Shown here piece after piece: positions 62,135 to 64,000 of a DNA stretch of 64,000 nucleotides. Both the position numbers and the translations under genes were made by a program. The notes beneath the pieces are model-generated. The model was not told the DNA's origin and ran no database searches. It saw only the letters and a program-made list of their open reading frames with translations. Source of the stretch: Streptomyces albospinus (GTDB lineage: Bacteria; Actinomycetota; Actinomycetes; Streptomycetales; Streptomycetaceae); NCBI RefSeq assembly GCF_014648695.1, contig NZ_BMRP01000016.1, forward strand, positions 1-64,000. The letters run 5' to 3'. Each line of letters starts with the position of its first letter. The first letter of the stretch is position 1.

Positions 62135-62993
62135 GACGTCGTTTCTTTTGGCCTTGTGGGTCGTTGGTCAGGCCATGACGGATCTGGTTGAGCGGTTGGT
62201 CCCGGAGGAGTTATGGGTGCTGTTCCGGCGCGTGGTGCCGCCGACGGAGGTGAAGCGTCCGCAGGGCGGGGGCCGGCGCCGGGCGGGTGACCGCGAGACT
62301 CTGGCCGCGATCGTCTTCGTGGCGACCTCGGGCTGCACGTGGCGGCAGTTGCCGCCGGTGTTCGGGCCGTGCTGGCAGACCGTCTATCGGCGCTTCGCCC
62401 GGTGGAGCAGGGACCGGGTCTGGGCCCGGCTCCACCGGGTCATCCTCGACGAGCTCGGAGCTCGCGGCGAGGTGGACTGGTCGCGATGTGCGATCGACTC
62501 GGTCAGTGTCCGGGCGGCAAAAGGGGGCCACTGACAGGACCGAATCCGACCGATCGCGGCAAGAGCGGATCGAAAATCCACCTCATCACCGATCGCAACG
62601 GGCTGCCACTGTCGCTGGGTATCTCCGGGGCCAACATGCACGACAGCCAGGGGCTGGAGCCACTGGTCCGCGGCATCCCGCCAATCCGTTCCCGCCGCGG
62701 ACCGCGCAGGCGCCGGCCGGCGAAGCTGCATGCCGACAAGGGCTACGACTACGACCACCTGCGCAGATGGCTCCGCGAGCGTGGCATCCGCCATCGCATC
62801 GCCCGCAGGGGCATCGAGTCCTCCACACGACTGGGCCGACATCGCTGGGTGGTCGAGCGAACCGTGTCCTGGCTGGCCGGCTGCCGTCGGCTCCACCGCC
62901 GCTACGAACGCAAGGCAGAACACTTCCTCGCCTTCGTCGGCATAGCCTCAGCCCTCATTGGCTACCGCCAACTCACCAAGTGAAACAACGTCT
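62134..62993 (+). mobile_element. Complete IS5-family (IS427-like) insertion sequence
   Basis: An 860-bp element. The ends are imperfect inverted repeats of about 18 bp: AGACGTCGTTTCTTTTGG on the left and, reading inward from the right, AGACGTTGTTTCACTTGG (4 mismatches). A TA dinucleotide flanks both ends (62132-62133 and 62994-62995), the target duplication typical of the IS427 group. It encodes one transposase in two overlapping frames. The left end supplies the final A of the upstream gene's stop codon. Confidence 0.9.
62175..62983 (+). CDS. IS5-family transposase, two frames joined by frameshift
   Basis: The first frame (62175-62534) gives MTDLVERLVPEELWVLFRRVVPPTEVKRPQGGGRRRAGDRE to IDSVSVRAAKGGH. 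The second, ending at 62983, continues GPLTGPNPTDRGKSGSKIHLITDRNG with the DDE residues in IDSVSV, HADKGYDY and RHRWVVERTVSWLAG. They meet at AAAAGGGGG (62519-62527), a slippery sequence as in other IS427 elements, so the functional enzyme (about 270 aa) probably comes from programmed frameshifting. Codon 13 is TTA (62211-62213), so translation would depend on bldA. It appears complete and may be active. Confidence 0.88.
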
Positions 62994-63124
62994 TAGCGAG
63001 GGATGCCAGGCCGTGCTACTCCGGGGCGCTCGGGTGGGAGTGGCGGTGACAGGCGGCGGGACGAGAAGGCCGACAGGCGGCTGCGCGAGCACATCGGCCC
63101 CGAACATCGCGCCCGACGCCCGCG

Positions 63125-63178
63125 CAAGTCAACCTCGCCGCCGGAGAACTTGGCCCCGTGGAAGGAGCCGCCGCCGAA
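63125..63178 (-). pseudogene. Pentapeptide-repeat protein fragment
   Basis: The reverse strand reads FGGGSFHGAKFSGGEVDL, matching the repeating A(D/N)Lxx/FxGAxFSGG pattern of Streptomyces pentapeptide-repeat proteins. Only about 18 codons remain before the frame decays. The surrounding 62997-63307 holds nothing else recognisable. Confidence 0.5.
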
Positions 63179-63307
63179 GGCAAGGCGCGTCCTGGGGGCT
63201 GTTCGATCAACGACCAATCCTGGACGTGCCGATGGCTATGGTTGCGGCCGTGCAAATGGGCGACCGGCTGTCGGCCGACACCTGAACGTCCGTACGCCGG
63301 GCATCGG

Positions 63308-63488
63308 TCATAGTCGGCATCGAGGACGTGTATCCCAGCCGTGGGTGGGCCAGGCTCGGCGGATCAGGCTGCGGACGGTGATGATCGCGTCGGTGAGGTC
63401 GAAGAAGGCTTCGATGACGGTGACCCGCCGTTCGAAGCAGCGTGCGAGCCGGTGGAAGGAGTTCTGCCAGGCGTGGGTGCGCTCTGGA
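63308..63488 (-). mobile_element. Transposase C-terminal fragment (IS5-type)
   Basis: Reverse-strand codons read GIPERTHAWQNSFHRLARCFERRVTVIEAFFDLTDAIITVRSLIRRAWPTHGWDTRP and stop. This is the conserved end of an IS5-type transposase (Glu of the DDE triad region followed by the helical tail). The rest of the element is missing, so it is a remnant, different from the complete IS nearby. Confidence 0.7.
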
Positions 63489-63593
63489 ATCCCCGCACAT
63501 GTCAGAAGGACGCCCCGCACAGGGCCGCCCGGCATCATCCCGCAGGGCTGTTCCCCGGCGTGCTGGTGCCGCCCGTCGATGTCGTGCTCGTGC

Positions 63594-64000
63594 TCAGGTC
63601 GGCGCCGTCCCCGTGGCCGCGTCGAGGGCCACGACACGGCCATTGACGGAGGCGTACACGAATCCGTAGGCGGCCGCCATGTCGCTGCCCAGCTTCTCCA
63701 GAATCCCGGTGGACCAGCGTTGGGAGCCGTCACCGGTGTCGACGGCGTAGACGGTACCGTCCTTGTCCTCGGTACTGGCGACGAAGAGCAGGTCACCCGC
63801 CAGTGCGAGCTGCGTGGGCGACAGCTGACTGGAGTTCACCTTGTGGCCCCACTTCCTCTTCCCCGTCGACGAGTCGAGCGCGTGGACTATTCCGTTTCCC
63901 GCATCGTCGCCGCCGGTGACGTAGAGCATGTCGCCCGCGGCGCGGAGGCTCTGCCCGTTGAACTTGAGCCACCACTTCCTGGTGCCCTCGGCGGCGTGGA
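63594..64000 (-). CDS. PQQ-binding-like beta-propeller protein, 3' part
   Basis: At least 135 codons of a beta-propeller run in from the right edge and stop at 63594. Repeats of the form GDMLYVTGGDDAGNGIVHALDSSTGKRKW, GDLLFVASTEDKDGTVYAVDTGDGSQRW and GFVYASVNGRVVALDAATG are PQQ-type blades. In Streptomyces such propellers often form the C-terminal sensor of Ser/Thr kinases or lipoproteins; which applies here cannot be seen because the N-terminus lies beyond the window. Confidence 0.85.
   Translation of the reverse strand, partial: HAAEGTRKWWLKFNGQSLRAAGDMLYVTGGDDAGNGIVHALDSSTGKRKWGHKVNSSQLSPTQLALAGDLLFVASTEDKDGTVYAVDTGDGSQRWSTGILEKLGSDMAAAYGFVYASVNGRVVALDAATGTAPT

Overview
The window is high-GC actinobacterial chromosome. 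GC-biased third codon positions, GGAGG ribosome binding sites, GTG and TTG starts, a rare TTA leucine codon and the gene families all point to Streptomyces or a close relative. It reads as ordinary accessory chromosome up to about 56.7 kb, followed by a worn integrated element.

Region by region. 0.1-5.1 kb: an S9-type peptidase that has lost its serine nucleophile, coupled to an LD-carboxypeptidase, then a secreted X-Pro dipeptidase/CocE hydrolase. 5.3-8.6 kb: a leftward TetR, cytochrome P450 and ferredoxin set, divergent from an SRPBCC/DUF2867 gene across paired operators. 8.6-16.0 kb: a CoA transferase, a GNAT-glyoxalase fusion, an arginase-fold protein with an altered metal ligand, a DUF5107 protein, an oxidoreductase and a VOC protein. 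16-25.3 kb: two transferases, an aminotransferase-fold protein without its PLP lysine, two metallo-hydrolases, a DedA protein and a holin/phosphatase fusion. 25.3-27.5 kb: an intact rmlB between a deleted rmlA and a GMC oxidoreductase remnant. 27.7-44.9 kb: a permease, NTF2-like protein, XRE regulator, pterin dehydratase, YihY and DUF1266 proteins, methyltransferase, VOC protein, aldo-keto reductase, acyl-CoA synthetase, LysR, SBF-type symporter overlapping a secreted sialidase, and a MarR/quinone oxidoreductase pair.

45-55.3 kb looks like a decaying oxalate-catabolism island. It holds fdhD, a formate dehydrogenase fragment, a GntR regulator, a chorismate mutase, an oxalate/formate-type MFS carrier, a scrambled acyl-CoA ligase pseudogene, formyl-CoA:oxalate CoA-transferase, an oxalyl-CoA decarboxylase-like TPP enzyme and an aldehyde dehydrogenase. 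Inferred pathway: oxalate enters by OFA, Frc makes oxalyl-CoA, the TPP enzyme decarboxylates it to formyl-CoA, and formate leaves or is oxidised. The formate dehydrogenase and ligase parts are broken here.

56.7 kb to the end: tRNA-Leu(GAG) whose 3' end forms the C-terminal codons of a truncated serine recombinase on the other strand. Beyond it lie gene fragments, IS remnants, a Zur-like Fur regulator with a C-terminal frameshift, a palindrome with the ribosome binding site and first codons of an L32 paralogue (apparently a zinc-regulated ribosomal protein gene cut short), an unrecognised 378-aa protein, a complete IS5-type element placed exactly at its stop codon, and the 3' part of a PQQ-type beta-propeller gene running off the window.
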